A stretch of 64,000 nt of DNA from assembly GCA_030374765.1 (NCBI GenBank), contig JARGXX010000109.1, positions 1 through 64,000 of the forward strand. Direction: 5' to 3'. The stretch's first letter is position 1; each line of letters opens with the position of its first letter. A program made the translations under genes and the position numbers. The stretch is from Agarophyton chilense. Its lineage: Eukaryota > Rhodophyta > Florideophyceae > Gracilariales > Gracilariaceae. Below are positions 1 to 13,200 of the stretch, in pieces. A model generated the notes under the pieces. It saw only the letters and a list, made by a program, of their open reading frames with translations. It had not been told where the DNA came from and did not search any database.

Positions 1-1145
1 AAGAACCCGCTTTGCCGCCTTGTGACAGTAGCCGTGGGCGATTTCTGAAAACGAGCCAAGATTAGGACGGGTGCTAATATATCCAACCGAGTTCTCAGTG
101 CCAAATACAAAAGCGATCCAATGATCTGCTGGTACAGCTGAGTATCCTGGATGGATTTGTCTTTCTCAGATGTCCACCCGGTAAAAAAAGATTCTACCAT
201 AGGGGTGCATGCCGGCTTGGATCGCTGAAGCCCGAAACAACGCAAAACGCTTTCCGTGTACAGTGACTGACCGAGATATACAGCGACACAGGTCGACCAT
301 CTGAATCTAAAGTCCATTTGAGTTCAACGCCGAGGTACAAGTTCACTTCGTCCGCCACACGCAGCTCGTAAAACGACTTAAGCTCCTCCAAAATCGCATC
401 CCGTCCATGGCAGAAGTTGTGAATACTAGCAATTAATCACATAAACTAGCACGAACGCATCCTCATGCTCTCGTTTTGACGGCGAAACACGCAAGGTGCA
501 CTCGTAACTCTTCAAAACATATGCTTTTCATATCCTCGCATAGTTTGTTGTGCCATGCAAGTGCGCTTGCTTCAGTTCATAGATAGCCTTGAGCAATTTG
601 AAAGCATCGTGAAGTCACGCCAGGTATACCTCGATATGGTGACATGATCCCACACATCTTCCTAAAGATTCGCCATTGAGAATCGCAGTCTTCACATCCA
701 CCTGAAACCACATACATGCGCAGGCTAAACGTCAGATACAAGAATACAGCGAACCAACGAGAACGAAACAATCTGATGCATAAGTCTCCATGTAGTCCTG
801 ACCATATGTTTGGTGGTTTCCACCGGCTACAACACGAGCCTCTAAAACGTTCAAATGTGACCCATCAGCATTCCGCTTACCTTCAGAACGACGTGAGTTG
901 GTAGTTGTGGCGTTGTGAAGCAGGAGAGTCAGCAGGTTTCCAAGTTGCTTCGAACTCCAAGATGAAAGCCCCTCTTTTTTCATCGACGGATGCTTGCCAC
1001 ATGGTACGCACCTCCGCACTGCCGGACATTGCCTCCTTGAGTGAGGGCTCATTACTCGTAGTGACTTTTGACTTGAGATGTACAGTGAGCAGATCCTGCT
1101 ATGAACCCACCTTAGAGGTTGACGTAGCGTGCGCGTGGGTGGCGT
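1..1145 (-). mobile_element. Ty1/copia family A, partial pol copy (A-i)
   Basis: This stretch repeats, in the same order and orientation, the region at about 2361-3480. It encodes the C-terminal part of reverse transcriptase and the start of RNase H of a Ty1/copia polyprotein on the minus strand. It is heavily broken and is cut by the window edge on the left. On the right it abuts directly the family A LTR at 1149-1818. It is clearly more decayed than the neighbouring copy, so it is probably an older insertion joined to the younger one by recombination. Confidence 0.85.
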
Positions 1146-1148
1146 GTC

Positions 1149-1818
1149 ACAACGTGAGCGCAGGTTAGGTAAAGGAAAAGGAAGAAGAGGGGGAAAAGAC
1201 GAGAAGAAGAGAAAAATAAAAGAAGAGAAACAAAGGAAGGTAGTCAGCCTTGACAATTTACTTCGATCGTTGGCGACCGTCATTGAAAACTATATCTACC
1301 TCGCACGCAGTTCCGCCGCCGGTGCTGACCGTCGGCGGGTCACCCACGTCTCACACCTTGCCACTGTGCGACGAGGAGTTGCGCGCCAAAACAATTTCAA
1401 ACATGAAGCATATCAAATAAAAACTCAAAAAAATCATCCAAAGTGGTGCGCCAGTGCCAACCACCCCGCGCAGCCCAGATTCGGCTGTTACGGCCAAACC
1501 CCGTATCCAGCCCACATTCGCACATTCTCTCCAACTGCATAGCCCGTGCTCATTCAGCGCTCTCGTCCAATCAAATCGCTCCACTTGGGCCGAAGCCCCA
1601 ACACGCCCCATTAGAACCAGACCACTTGTCCATACCACGTTGCATGAGGGCATTTGCAGTAGCCAATCAGATGGCCGTTTCACGTTGAGATTGAGATGAG
1701 GCGCATATGCGTTTTTCCGCGGAGGGTGCCCAAAAGTGCCCATGCTTAAATCCACTTTTTGTTTTCCACTATTTCCAACACTCCAAAGGGCTTGGGGGCA
1801 CAGTCGACCAAACCTCAA
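1149..1818 (-). repeat. Family A LTR (3' LTR of A-ii)
   Basis: This repeat of about 670 bp matches 7034-7705 with no difference I can see. On the minus strand it starts TGTTGAGGTTTGG and ends close to GTTGTGA. It follows directly on the RNase H end of the pol region, the position expected of a 3' LTR. The exact outer end is uncertain by a few bases because the flanks of the two copies differ there. Confidence 0.85.
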
Positions 1819-4800
1819 CACTCCTCCTCGACTGCTCGGCCAAGTCCAACACGGTCCGCGTTATTGTTGTGAAGACCTGGGCCAAGTGGTTTAGTTAAGA
1901 AGTCCGCATCATTGTCTTCACTTGGAACGTACGTCACATTGATGTGACTATCCTTGACTAGTTCCCGAACGAAGTGCAACTTAACGTCAATGTGCTTAGC
2001 GCGACCCGACGGACAGCGTTCACCAGTTGCCCAGTCAATGGCGCACTGGTTGTCCGAACGAATGGGCACAGCACCTTGCACTTTCCATCCAATCTCCTTA
2101 AGCACACACGCTTCAACCAAATGACCTCCTGACACGCAAGCGTCAAAGCATAATACTCGGCCTCGCCGGTAGACAACGCCACCGAAGCCTGTTTTCTTGC
2201 GCCCCACATACATGTCGCTTTGCCAAGCTTCACTAAGAAACCAGACATTGACTTGCGATCACGCGTGTCCGCAGCGTAGTCAGAGTCAACGTACGCCTCC
2301 AGTTTCACCATGCCAGAGTGATAGTGCACACCATGTTCAGTTGTACCGCGAAGGTAACGAAGAACCCGCTTTGCCGCCTTGTGACAGTAGGCCGTGGGCG
2401 ATTTCTGAAAACGAGCCAAGATTAGGACGGGTGCTAATATATCCAACCGAGTTCTCAGTGCCAAATACAAAAGCGATCCAATGATCTGCTGGTACAGCTG
2501 AGTATCCTGGATGGATTTGTCTTTCTCAGATGTCCACCCGGTAAAAAAAAGATTCTACCATAGGGGTGCATGCCGGCTTGGATCGCTGAAACCCGAAACG
2601 GCGCAACACGCTTTCCGTGTACAGTGACTGACCAAGATACAGCGACACAGGTCGACCATCTGAATCTAAAGTCCATTTGAATTCAACGCCGAGGTACAAG
2701 TTCACTTCGTCCGCCACACGCAGCTCGTAAAACGACTTAAGCTCCTCCAAAATCGCATCACGTTCCATGGCAGAAGTTGTGAATATTAGCAAGTCATCCA
2801 CATAAACTAGCACGAACGCATCCTCATTGCTCTCGTTTTGGCGGCGAAACACGCAAGGTGCACTCGGTAACTCTTCAAAACATATGCTTTTCATATCCTC
2901 GCATAGTTTGTTGTGCCATGCCAAGTGCGCTTGCTTCAGTCCATAGATAGCCTTGAGCAATTTGAAGCATCGTGAAGTCACGCCAGGTATACCTCGAGGT
3001 GACATGATCCACACATCTTCCTCAAGTTCGCCATTGAGAAACGCAGTCTTCACATCCACCTGTACCACATACATGCGCAAGCATAACGTCAGATACAAGA
3101 ATATGCGAACCAAAGAGAACGAAACAACTGGTGCATAAGTCTCCATGTAGTCCTGACCATATGTTTGGTGGTTTCCACCGGCTACAACACGAGCCTTAAA
3201 ACGTTCAACTGACCCATCAGCATTGCGCTTTACCTTCAGTATGACGTGAGTTGGTAGTGGTTGTGAAGCAGGAGAGTCATCAGGTTTCCAAGTTTGCTTC
3301 GACTCCAATGATGAAAACTCTTCATCGACGGCTGCTTGCCACATGGTACGCTCCTCCGCACTGGCGGACATTGCCTCCTTGAGTGAGGGCTCATCACTAG
3401 TAGTGACTTTGACTTGCGATGTACAGTGAGCAGACCCTGCCATGAACCACCTCAGAGGTTGACGGCGCGTGCGCCGCGGGTAGCGTGGTTCCGTATCAGC
3501 GTTGGCAGATGTATCAAGGTCATCAGCAGCACTTTCGTCATCACTTTCGGAATCCTGTGCATCGTCTTCATTGCTGCCGGAGTCTGACTCCGACTGCCTG
3601 AGTGTTGGAATCAGGTGCGAGGATCCGTCATGAACCACCTCCTCCTCAACATTATCGACGGAGAAGGTATCCGATTCGTCATCAATGCTATCACATAATC
3701 CCATATCAGAGCTATAGTCAGCATCTGACGCACTTTCATCATCCATGTAGTTGGCAAGAGATGATGCGCCAGGGAACTTGGATTCATCAAAAGTAACATG
3801 TCGTGACTCAATAATACGCGGAGTACCATCATTATCAACGACGAGTACCTTGTACACACCATGCTCAAGAGTCTCCAAGTACACTCCCTCAAGTGCACGA
3901 GACTCGAACTTGGGTCCACGCGGAGTCCTTAGCACGAATGCAGTGCATCCAAACACACGCACGTGCTTCAACAAAGGTTTATTTCCAGTTACCAGAAAGT
4001 AGGGACTGTTGTTAACAGTAGAATGTTGCACTCGATTACGCACAAAGATAACATGTTTCAGCGCATATGGCCACAAACATTCTGGTAGATCGGCTTGGAT
4101 CAGCAACGATCGAGCAGCTTCCACCATGGTACGATTGATGCGCTCAGCTATAGCGTTGTGTTCGGGGGTGTATGGAGCAGAGAAAGAAGTGAGGCCATGT
4201 TCTGCTGCCAAGTTCTCTTGCAGGGCAATATATTCTTCTGCACCGTCCGAGTGCAAACTTTTGATATGCACTCCTCCAAGCTGCTTAAACTTTGCCGCAA
4301 TACCCACAAACACATCACTAAGAGCACTGCGATGGATCACCAGACCTAGGAACACATACCGTGAGTGATCATCGAGGAATGTACATGCATATTGAAACTT
4401 TTCCGGAAAAGACTTTTCCAGAGGACCTACAATATCCGAGTGCACAATGTCACCAACCGCGGATGCATGTTCAAAGTGACCTGGGAACGGAAGCTTATGA
4501 GCCTTGCCAAGTCGACATGCTCGGCATACCTCCTCCATGTCACACAAGTGCGGCACTCCATCTGCGTACTTGTGTACATGTTGCAGATCACGTTGGTTGA
4601 TGTGAGCCAGTCGTCGGTGCCACAGTTGAGTCTCCGTAGACTTTGTCGAAAGCGCAAGTTCCACGTCAGCATGCCCTAAAGGTTGAGGCAGTGTGTACAT
4701 GCGAGATACCTTGTCACGATCACCAATGCCCACCTCAAAACCATTTGACTCTAGCGTCAAACGTACACTATGACGACCGAAGAGCGACTCAATACCTTTG

Positions 4801-6119
4801 TCGGCCAAACACCCGGTTGAAACCAAGTTGTATCCCAGAGCGGGGGTCAGTAGGGCATCACTCAGACGTATGTTCGCATTGTCCAAAGGAATGATCACCT
4901 CTCCGCGTTGTTTAGATACAACAGATGTGTTATCGGCAAGCATCACTGTCCTTTCGTCGCAAGGTTCAAGTGAACCGGGCACGAACGCACAAACAGAATG
5001 GAAGCAATGTACTGTCGCACCGCTGTCTGCGTAGGTACTCAGGTCATTCGGCGGAACTATAGTGGTCCTTTCCACAGTTGCACCAGCAATTTCGATTTTT
5101 CCAGACTTTCCAGAAGACTTGCTCGAGGCGCTTCTACCACTACTGCCACCCATTCGCTTGGGTTGTGGCGACAGTTTATCGAGGATACTCTGCGGCAAGT
5201 GGTTGTCCGGGTTGTCCGGATTCATAAAGCAACGATCTTGTGTGTGTCCATCGCGATCACAGAAGTCGCAATGATGTCCATTGCTCGATCCAGAACGATC
5301 AAATGATGACGATCTCAAGGCGGCAGCAAGTGCACGAGCAGTAGACTCAATGTCGGAGTGACCATCAGACTCCTCATCTTCGTTGTTTGCACTACTGCGG
5401 GTACGATTAGTCGATTCAGAATGTCGACCAGATTTTTTCCTGCCCTTCTTCTTGCGACGTGAACTACGTCCAGACGGCCTTGCAGACACCTGTTTCGCGT
5501 TGTATTCATCTATGAGGGTCGTGGCCACGTAGTCCCATGTAAGCTCAGCGATATCCTTGGTTCGAAGAGCTGCAGCAGTAGACTCCAGTGTGCAATTGGG
5601 ATCAATAGAAGCAAGTAACATGGGAGCTTTGTGCGACTCGGGTACTGCCGCATCCTTTCCCATGCGCTCTAACTGAGCAAATAACGCCGTGTACTGGTCC
5701 ACATAGCCTGACATATTCTGACCATTGTATCCCATACGGAATAGTTGAGTCTGCACAGCAATTCTGGATACAGTACGATTGGACGCATACCGTGCATCAA
5801 GTAATGCGAGCATGCGCGCCGGGTCGTCGTCGACATCCATGACCACACGAAGTGGCGCATCACCCAAGGCGCATATTATGATTCCACATGCCTTCTCGCG
5901 CTTGGCGACAACTCGAGCGCTATCAATAGCGGTATCCGATGTTGCTTCAGTAGTTGCTGAATATCCAGAATCGGATTCCACAACGTTCCACACACCTTTA
6001 ACACGGCATGCAGCACGAAGGCGATGGCGCCATAGGGCATAATCATCACCACGCCTTCCATGAAAACGAGGGATTTTCATCCCGGTAGTACTTTCGGATT
6101 CCATTTCCGTGTCCGACAT
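1815..6119 (-). CDS. copia gag-pol coding region of A-ii (fossil)
   Basis: This is the polyprotein region of family A. The main frame (2526-6119, 1197 codons) starts with a gag domain of the UBN2 type. A CCHC zinc knuckle follows (CDFCDRDGHTQDRC), then an aspartic protease (DSGA motif), the GAG-pre-integrase HHCC module (LWHRRLAH), the DD35E integrase core, and copia RT with DVKTAFLNGELEE and the YVDD box. The RNase H part (with the DSDYA and STGEAEYYA motifs) lies at 1815-2470. The region is broken, with about two breaks. The product would form virus-like particles and copy its RNA in the cytoplasm. Confidence 0.85.
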
Positions 6120-7013
6120 ATTTCAGTCTGTTATCCACGAAGCAGATAGAACGGAACCAAACGAAATTAATTAGTAGAGGGAACCAGAGTGAGGGACTCA
6201 ATGCCTTGGGAAGTTTAAGAAAAGGGCCACGAGCAGTGATGAATTCGTGGCCGAGCTTGCCCGAACGGAGTATCCCAACTCAAACGTTCGACAGCGAGGA
6301 CGACAGCGGAGACTTTTGACGTAGCCTGCAACGCTCACCGAGACGCGTCTCGTACGCGATCACAAGCGGAGCTCGGGTGCTCCCACGCTTGGAGTATACT
6401 CACGGGCAGTGGCAGAAGGCGTACCCGGAACAGACAAACTTCTCGACTTCGGGTTGAAACTTCTTGATTGAACCTACCGAGACTTGCTCGAGGTAGGCGG
6501 GCGCACTGGCGGGAGAAACTACCTCCGCTACCCTAAAGGATGATCCCCTGGACCCTGGTTACTCTCTCCAGGTGAGGTACGCTTTGATTACCTACCGAAC
6601 TCTGCGCACTTCAGAGTCCGGCGCTTTTAGTCCCTACGAGGCGTCCCAAGGAGGGGTGTCGTCAAGATACACTTCCCCCAGTTGACCCAAGCTAGCCTCT
6701 TGCGGGAAAGTAGCGCGGTCGTGCGGTGTAGTACGGTTGCTCCTACACTTCCAAGCCCAATTCATCGACCTCCGTACTCTACGGACGGAGAGCAGGATTT
6801 GGCAGACTTCCCGGTCTCGTGCCAAGGGGGTACTAACAAACGCGATATGTTTTCGCCACCAAGGAGGAAGTCCGCAGGGTACACGCCTGTCGCAAAACAA
6901 AATAACTTCTTGAATCCAGATGAGCGTTAGTCGTAGATCGCGCACCTGTCGCAGTAGGGAATCTTCTTGAATCCAAATAAATGTTAGTAGAGCGTGACGT
7001 CTGCGAAGAGTCG
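6120..7013 (-). other. 5' leader of copia A-ii
   Basis: This is about 0.9 kb of non-coding leader between the primer site and the gag start. It contains a block around 6497-6720 that resembles 16997-17200, in the leader of the unrelated-LTR family B. It also contains a block at about 6755-7013 that recurs at about 18025-18290. No open frame here looks coding. Confidence 0.6.
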
Positions 7014-7015
7014 AC

Positions 7016-7030
7016 GCTCTGGGCCCATAA
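7016..7030 (-). promoter_or_regulatory. Primer binding site, half-tRNA(iMet) type
   Basis: The plus strand reads GCTCTGGGCCCATAA just outside the LTR. This matches the anticodon stem-loop of eukaryotic initiator tRNA-Met (CUGGGCCCAUAA), not its 3' CCA end. Drosophila copia is known to prime from an initiator-tRNA fragment cut in the anticodon arm, so this is a plausible primer site of the same kind. The same motif recurs next to a family A LTR fragment at 18292-18306. Confidence 0.7.
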
Positions 7031-7033
7031 CCT

Positions 7034-7705
7034 CACAACGTGAGCGCAGGTTAGGTAAAGGAAAAGGAAGAAGAGGGGGAAAAGACGAGAAGAAGAGAAA
7101 AATAAAAGAAGAGAAACAAAGGAAGGTAGTCAGCCTTGACAATTTACTTCGATCGTTGGCGACCGTCATTGAAAACTATATCTACCTCGCACGCAGTTCC
7201 GCCGCCGGTGCTGACCGTCGGCGGGTCACCCACGTCTCACACCTTGCCACTGTGCGACGAGGAGTTGCGCGCCAAAACAATTTCAAACATGAAGCATATC
7301 AAATAAAAACTCAAAAAAATCATCCAAAGTGGTGCGCCAGTGCCAACCACCCCGCGCAGCCCAGATTCGGCTGTTACGGCCAAACCCCGTATCCAGCCCA
7401 CATTCGCACATTCTCTCCAACTGCATAGCCCGTGCTCATTCAGCGCTCTCGTCCAATCAAATCGCTCCACTTGGGCCGAAGCCCCAACACGCCCCATTAG
7501 AACCAGACCACTTGTCCATACCACGTTGCATGAGGGCATTTGCAGTAGCCAATCAGATGGCCGTTTCACGTTGAGATTGAGATGAGGCGCATATGCGTTT
7601 TTCCGCGGAGGGTGCCCAAAAGTGCCCATGCTTAAATCCACTTTTTGTTTTCCACTATTTCCAACACTCCAAAGGGCTTGGGGGCACAGTCGACCAAACC
7701 TCAAC
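7034..7705 (-). repeat. Family A LTR (5' LTR of A-ii)
   Basis: This is the second copy of the 670-bp LTR, next to the primer site on its left. On its right it abuts the internal region of another family A copy (A-iii), so the same LTR also stands where A-iii would have its 3' LTR. This shared position suggests an array formed by recombination between copies. Confidence 0.85.
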
Positions 7706-9574
7706 AGCGTGGTTCCGTATCAGCGTTGGCAGATGTATCAAGGTCATCAGCAGCACTTTCGTCATCACTTTCGTAATCCTGTGCATCGTCTTCATTGCTG
7801 CCGGAGTCTGACTCCGACTGCCTGAGTGCTGGAATCAGGTGCGAGGATCCGTCATGAACCACCTCCTCCTCAACATTATCGACGGAGAAGGTATCCGATT
7901 CGTCATCAATGCTATCACATAGTCCCATATCAGAGCTATATTCAGCATCTAACGCACTTTCATCATCCATGTAGTTGGCAAGAGATGATGCGCCAGGGAA
8001 CTTGGATTCATCAAAAGTAACATGTCGTGACTCAATAATACGCGGAGTACCGTCATTATCAACGACGAGTACCTTGTACACACCATGCTCAAGAGTCTCC
8101 AAGTACACTCCCTCAAGTGCACGAGACTCGAACTTGGGTCCACGCGGAGTCCTTAGCACGAATGCAGTGCATCCAAACACACGCACGTGCTTCAACAAAG
8201 GTTTATTTCCAGTTACCAGAAAGTAGGGACTGTTGTTAACAGTAGAATGTTGCACTCGATTACGCACAAAGATAACATGTTTCAGCGCATATGGCCACAA
8301 ACATTCTGGTAGATCGGCTTGGATCAGCAACGATCGAGCAGCTTCCACCATGGTACGATTGATGCGCTCAGCTATAGCGTTGTGTTCGGGAGTGTATGGA
8401 GCAGAGAAAGAAGTGAGGCCATGTTCTGCTGCCAAGTTATCTTGCAGGGCAATATATTCTTCTGCACCGTCCGAGTGCAAACTTTTGATATGCACTCCTC
8501 CAAGCTGCTTAAACTTTGCCGCAATACCCACAAACACATCACTAAGAGCACTGCGATGGATCACCAGACCTAGGAACACATACCGTGAGTGATCATCGAG
8601 GAATGTACATGCATGTTGAAACTTGTCCGGAAAAGACTTTTCCAGAGGACCTACAATATCCGAGTGCACAATGTCACCAACTGCGGATGCATGTTCAAAG
8701 TGACCTGGGAACGGAAGCTTATGAGCCTTGCCAAGTCGACATGCTCGGCATACCTCCTCCATGTCACACAAGTGCGGCACTCCATCTGCGTACTTGTGTA
8801 CATGTTGCAGATCACTTTGGTTGATGTAAGCCAGTCGTCGGTGCCACAGTTGAGTCTCCGTAGACTTAGTCGAAAGCGCAAGTTCCACACCAGCATGCCC
8901 TAAAGGTTGAGGCAGTGTGTACATGCGAGATACCTTGTCACGATCACCAATGCTCACCTCAAAACCATTTGACTCTAGCGTCAAACGTACACTGGGACGA
9001 CCGAAGAGCGACTCAATACCTTTGTCGGCCAAACACCCGGTTGAAACCAAGTTGTATCCCAGAGCGGGGGTCAGTAGGGCATCACTCAGACATATGTTCG
9101 CATTGGCCAAAGGAATGATCACCTCTCCGCGTTGTTTAGATACAACAGATGTGTTACCGGCAAGCATCACTGTTCTTTCGTCGCAAGGTTCAAGTGAACC
9201 GGGCACGAACGCACAAACAGAATGGAAGCAATGTACTGTCGCACCGCTGTCTGCGTAGGTACTCAGGTCTTTCGGCGGAACTATAGTGGTCCTTTCCACA
9301 GTTGCACCAGCAATTTCGATTTTGCCAGACTTTCCAGAAGACTTGCTCGAGGCGCTTCTACCACTACTGCCACCCATTCGCTTGGGTTGTGGCGACAGTT
9401 TATCGAGGATACTCTGCGGCAAGTGGTTGTCCGGGTTGTCCGGATTCATAAAGCAACGATCTTGTGTGTGTCCATCGCGATCACAGAAGTCGCAATGATG
9501 TCCATTGCTAGATCCAGAACGATCAAATGATGACGATCTCAAGGCGGCAGCAAGTGCACGAGCAGTAGACTCAA
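7706..9574 (-). mobile_element. Ty1/copia family A, partial internal copy (A-iii)
   Basis: A 613-codon open frame (7701-9542, minus strand) is almost the same as the middle of the A-ii polyprotein. It runs from the end of gag with its zinc knuckle, through protease and the integrase core, to the acidic linker before RT. RT and RNase H are absent. Its right end is cut by the family B LTR that begins at 9575, so B inserted into (or recombined with) the gag of this copy. Confidence 0.85.
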
Positions 9575-10262
9575 TGATGGATAGGGAAGTGCTGAAGGAA
9601 AAATTGAGGGAATGAAAAGAAAGTTCGCCAGCTCTGGCTTGGATTTACTTGGAGGCGCTCAAACTTTCACTTATATACTACTTCAAAACGTCAGCTGTCT
9701 AGACTCCAACCCAAAGTAAACCCTAGACTACAAAGCAGGGACACTCAATACTACCAATCATATTCAAGCATGACATTAACCCTAGTCAATGTTCATTGCA
9801 GCGCACAACAAGGCAATATACAGTGCACAGCCCATAATTACACTGACGTGTGCACAAATTCAATATGCCAGCACACACTACTTGCAATCCGCCTCCATAC
9901 ACATTCGCGTTCCAGCACAGTACACCAAGTCTCCTGTAATACACATGTCACGTCTCTTCTCCAAGTACATTCGTTACACCTTGTGAGATGTGTTCATGGT
10001 ACACCAGCTGGACATGTTGAACAGCGTGCACAGTAGTACAAGTAGACCACGTACACACGTGTAACACAGACAAACCCAATAGTGCCATACCACTTGTACA
10101 CACCACATTGTATGTGCACATTTGCAGTAGCCAATCACAGCCCGAGTTCGCGTTGAGATCCGACTGACACGCATATGCGCTTTTCCAGAGACACCCTCCA
10201 AAACAGCCCATGCTCCCCTGCACTTTTGGTTTTCAGTGACAGCACACGGTCAACAGCCAACA
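9575..10262 (-). repeat. Family B LTR, copy 1 (antisense to the adjoining gag-pol)
   Basis: This 688-bp LTR lies in minus orientation. Its ends on the sense strand are TGTTGGCTG and CCCTATCCATCA. It is followed at 10263 by GTGTT and then by plus-strand family B gag. A 5' LTR would have to point the same way as gag-pol, and this one does not. The same GTGTT occurs, inverted, beside LTR copy 3 (16585-16589). It is best read as one end of a 5-bp target duplication. Confidence 0.85.
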
Positions 10263-13200
10263 GTGTTCCAACGCAAGACTCTGCTCAACAAAATCAACGC
10301 CCGACGGTCCTTCTACTCTGCCAAGATGCGTGATGATGAGAAAATGCTACAGTTCATCAACCGTGTACGTCATCTGGCATCAGACCTGAAGTGTATGGAC
10401 GTTGTTGTTGAGGAGGAGGACATCGCTATGGCCATCCTATGCGGACTTCCGGAAAGATTCGAGCACCTCATCGTCGCAATTGATACCACGATTGGCGATC
10501 GTCAACTCACTCTAGAGTTTGTGAAGAGTCGTCTGCTGCAAGAAGAGCAGCGAATGAACGATCGTGCCAAGGAGGAGCCTGGTGGAAGTGAGGCAGCTTT
10601 GGTTGGCAGGCAGTCGCGATGGAAGAACATCGAGTGTCATTATTGTCATAAGAAGGGTCATATCCAGAGGAACTGTTTCAAGAAGCAACGTGATGGGGCT
10701 AACAGGAATCAGGTCGGTGCTGCTCACCCAACTGTCAATACTGAGCTCAGCGATGAGCAAGGTACGGGTGGCAACGACTCTGACTTTGTATGTCTCATTG
10801 CTACTGGCTCTGATAAAGCCACGAACAGTGACTGGATTGTTGACTCTGGTGCTACTGCCCACATGACTTTTGACGAATCCATGTTCCAAACATATGATAG
10901 TAAGGTGTCTTCTGGCGTTAGCATCGGTAATGATTCCAAACTAGAGTCTGTTGGTCACGGTAGTGTGGAGCTTGATCTGATTGTGGAAGGGTCCAAACGA
11001 AAGTGCCAGCTGAAGCAAGTTGTTCATGTACCGAATTTAATGTACCATTTGCTTTCTGTATCGGCGATTTGTGATCTGGGGTGCAAAGTAGCGTTTGAAA
11101 AAGAGAAGGTATGTGTATACAAGGGGTCAAAAGTGGTTGCCTTGGGGCGCCGCGTCAAAGGCCTATACTACCTTTGCACTGCTGCACACCAGTGTACAGA
11201 TGTAAACAGCGCACTTGTGTCGGACTTGTCACTATGGCATGCTCGAATGGCTCATGTGAATGTGGATGGTATCAAGCATATGGCTCGAAACAAGGTTGTG
11301 TCAGGGCTCAATGTAGACGTTGCGCAGGATTCAGATGTGTGTGGCTCATGTGTAGTAGGAAAAGCAACCCGTGCTCCGACTCCCAAGCAAGGGGGGGAAC
11401 GAGCAAAACACGTACTGGAACTTGTTCACTCCGATGTGTCAGGTCCAGTAAGTGTGAAATCCTTGGGAGGCTCGCACTACTTCGTCACATTCATCGATGA
11501 TCACAGTCGTTTCTGCTTCTTCTACATGCTCAAAACTAAGGATGAGGTGTTCCAGATGTTCCTAAGGTGGCTCAAGTTTGTTCAAAACCAAACCGGCAGA
11601 CAAGTGAAAACCATCACCGCACGTGAGAGTGTGCTCAAAGCATTGCGCACTGACAACGGTGGTGAATATCTGTCACATCGTTTTACCAAAGAACTTGAAC
11701 GTCACGGTATTGAGCATCAGCGAACTGTGCCTTACAATCCTCAGCAGAATGGACTTGCCGAACGGTTCAACCGCACACTCATGGACTTGGTCAGATCGAT
11801 GTTATGTCACAAGAAATTGCCAAAGCACTTTTGGGCTGAGGCACTGAATGTTGCAGTGTATGTGCGCAACCGTGTGACTTGCAAAGCTCTTCCAAGTAGT
11901 GTGACACCATATGAACTGTGGCATGGTCAGAAGCCTGATGTGAGCAACCTGCGTGTGTTTGGGAGCCGATGCTGGTACAAGGTTGTGGATCATAAGCTGA
12001 AGAAGCTAGAGGAGCGTGGTGTGGAAGCTATCTTTATTGGGTACACCCCAGGGTCTCACGGATACAAGTTGTGGGACTCTGAAAAGAAAAAGGTGATTGT
12101 GTCAAGAGATGTACGGTTTGATGAGTTTTCGGGCTCAGACAACCAGTTTAGCTATGAGGAAGAGGACTACGCAGACATTGACTTTAGTAATATGTCTAGT
12201 TCACATGATACCTCTACATCTGACACATCTGGTGGACCCAGCGATGATGACCCTTTTGCGCCTTTGCCTGACTCTGATGATGCTTCTGACAGCTCTGTTG
12301 ATGATTCCGCAGCTGATAAATCAGTTGAGCCTGTAGTGCATGAGACACAACCTGTTCGTAGGTCCACGCGTGAACGTAGGAAGCCGAGCTCATGGTGGCG
12401 TGCAACTGCTCTACTCACTGCCAGTGATGACACCCCGCCGTCATATGATGATGCTGTGTCACGTCCTGATTCCGAAGCATGGAAGAAGGCAATGAAGAGT
12501 GAGTACCAGTCACTAATTGAGCATGACACATGGGACTTAGTGCCAAGGCCAGCAGACAGCAACGTGATTTCGTCCAAGTGGGTGTATGTGCAGAAGTATG
12601 AAGCAGCACCATCTGGTGAACCAACTATCAGGTACAAGGCTCGTATGGTTGCTAGAGGATTCCTGCAGATCGAGGGTGTTGACTTTTCTGAAACATATGC
12701 ACCTGTTGTTAAGTTTACCTCGATCAGGATGATTCTGTCAGTGACTGCTGTACGAGACTTTCATTTGCACCAGATGGATGTGAAAACAGCTTTTCTGAAC
12801 GGTGACCTTGAGGAGACGGTGTACATGGAGCAGCCAACAGGTTTTGTGCAGCAAGGTAACGAGGATCTGGTGTGTCGTTTGAAGAAAGCCATCTATGGGC
12901 TACGACAGGCACCCAGACAGTGGCATGCAAAGATATACTCGTTCCTTGTTGAGGAGATGCAGTTGACGCCAAATGACGCAGATGAGTGTGTGTACAGCGG
13001 AAAGATACTGGGATTTGTTGTTTTGATTGCTCTATACGTTGATGACTTGCTTATTGCAAGTCCGAGCATGAAGACAATGGATCGTGTAAAGGCAGAGCTG
13101 TCGTCTCGGTTCCACATGAAAGACCTCTATCAAGCTCGCATGGTACTCGGATTCGAGATCCACCGTGACAGAGTTAAGCGAGAGTTGTATCTGACTCAGT

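Larger units (their letters stand above)
1149..7705 (-). mobile_element. Ty1/copia family A, near full-length copy (A-ii)
   Basis: This is a Ty1/copia retrotransposon read on the minus strand: 5' LTR (about 7034-7705), tRNA primer site, a leader of about 0.9 kb, gag-pol, and 3' LTR (1149-1818). The order protease, integrase, RT, RNase H marks copia rather than gypsy. The two LTRs look identical by eye over about 670 bp, which argues for a very recent insertion. Even so, the coding region is broken, with about two breaks. The copy is flanked on both sides by other family A fragments, so it may be part of an LTR-sharing tandem array. Confidence 0.85.
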
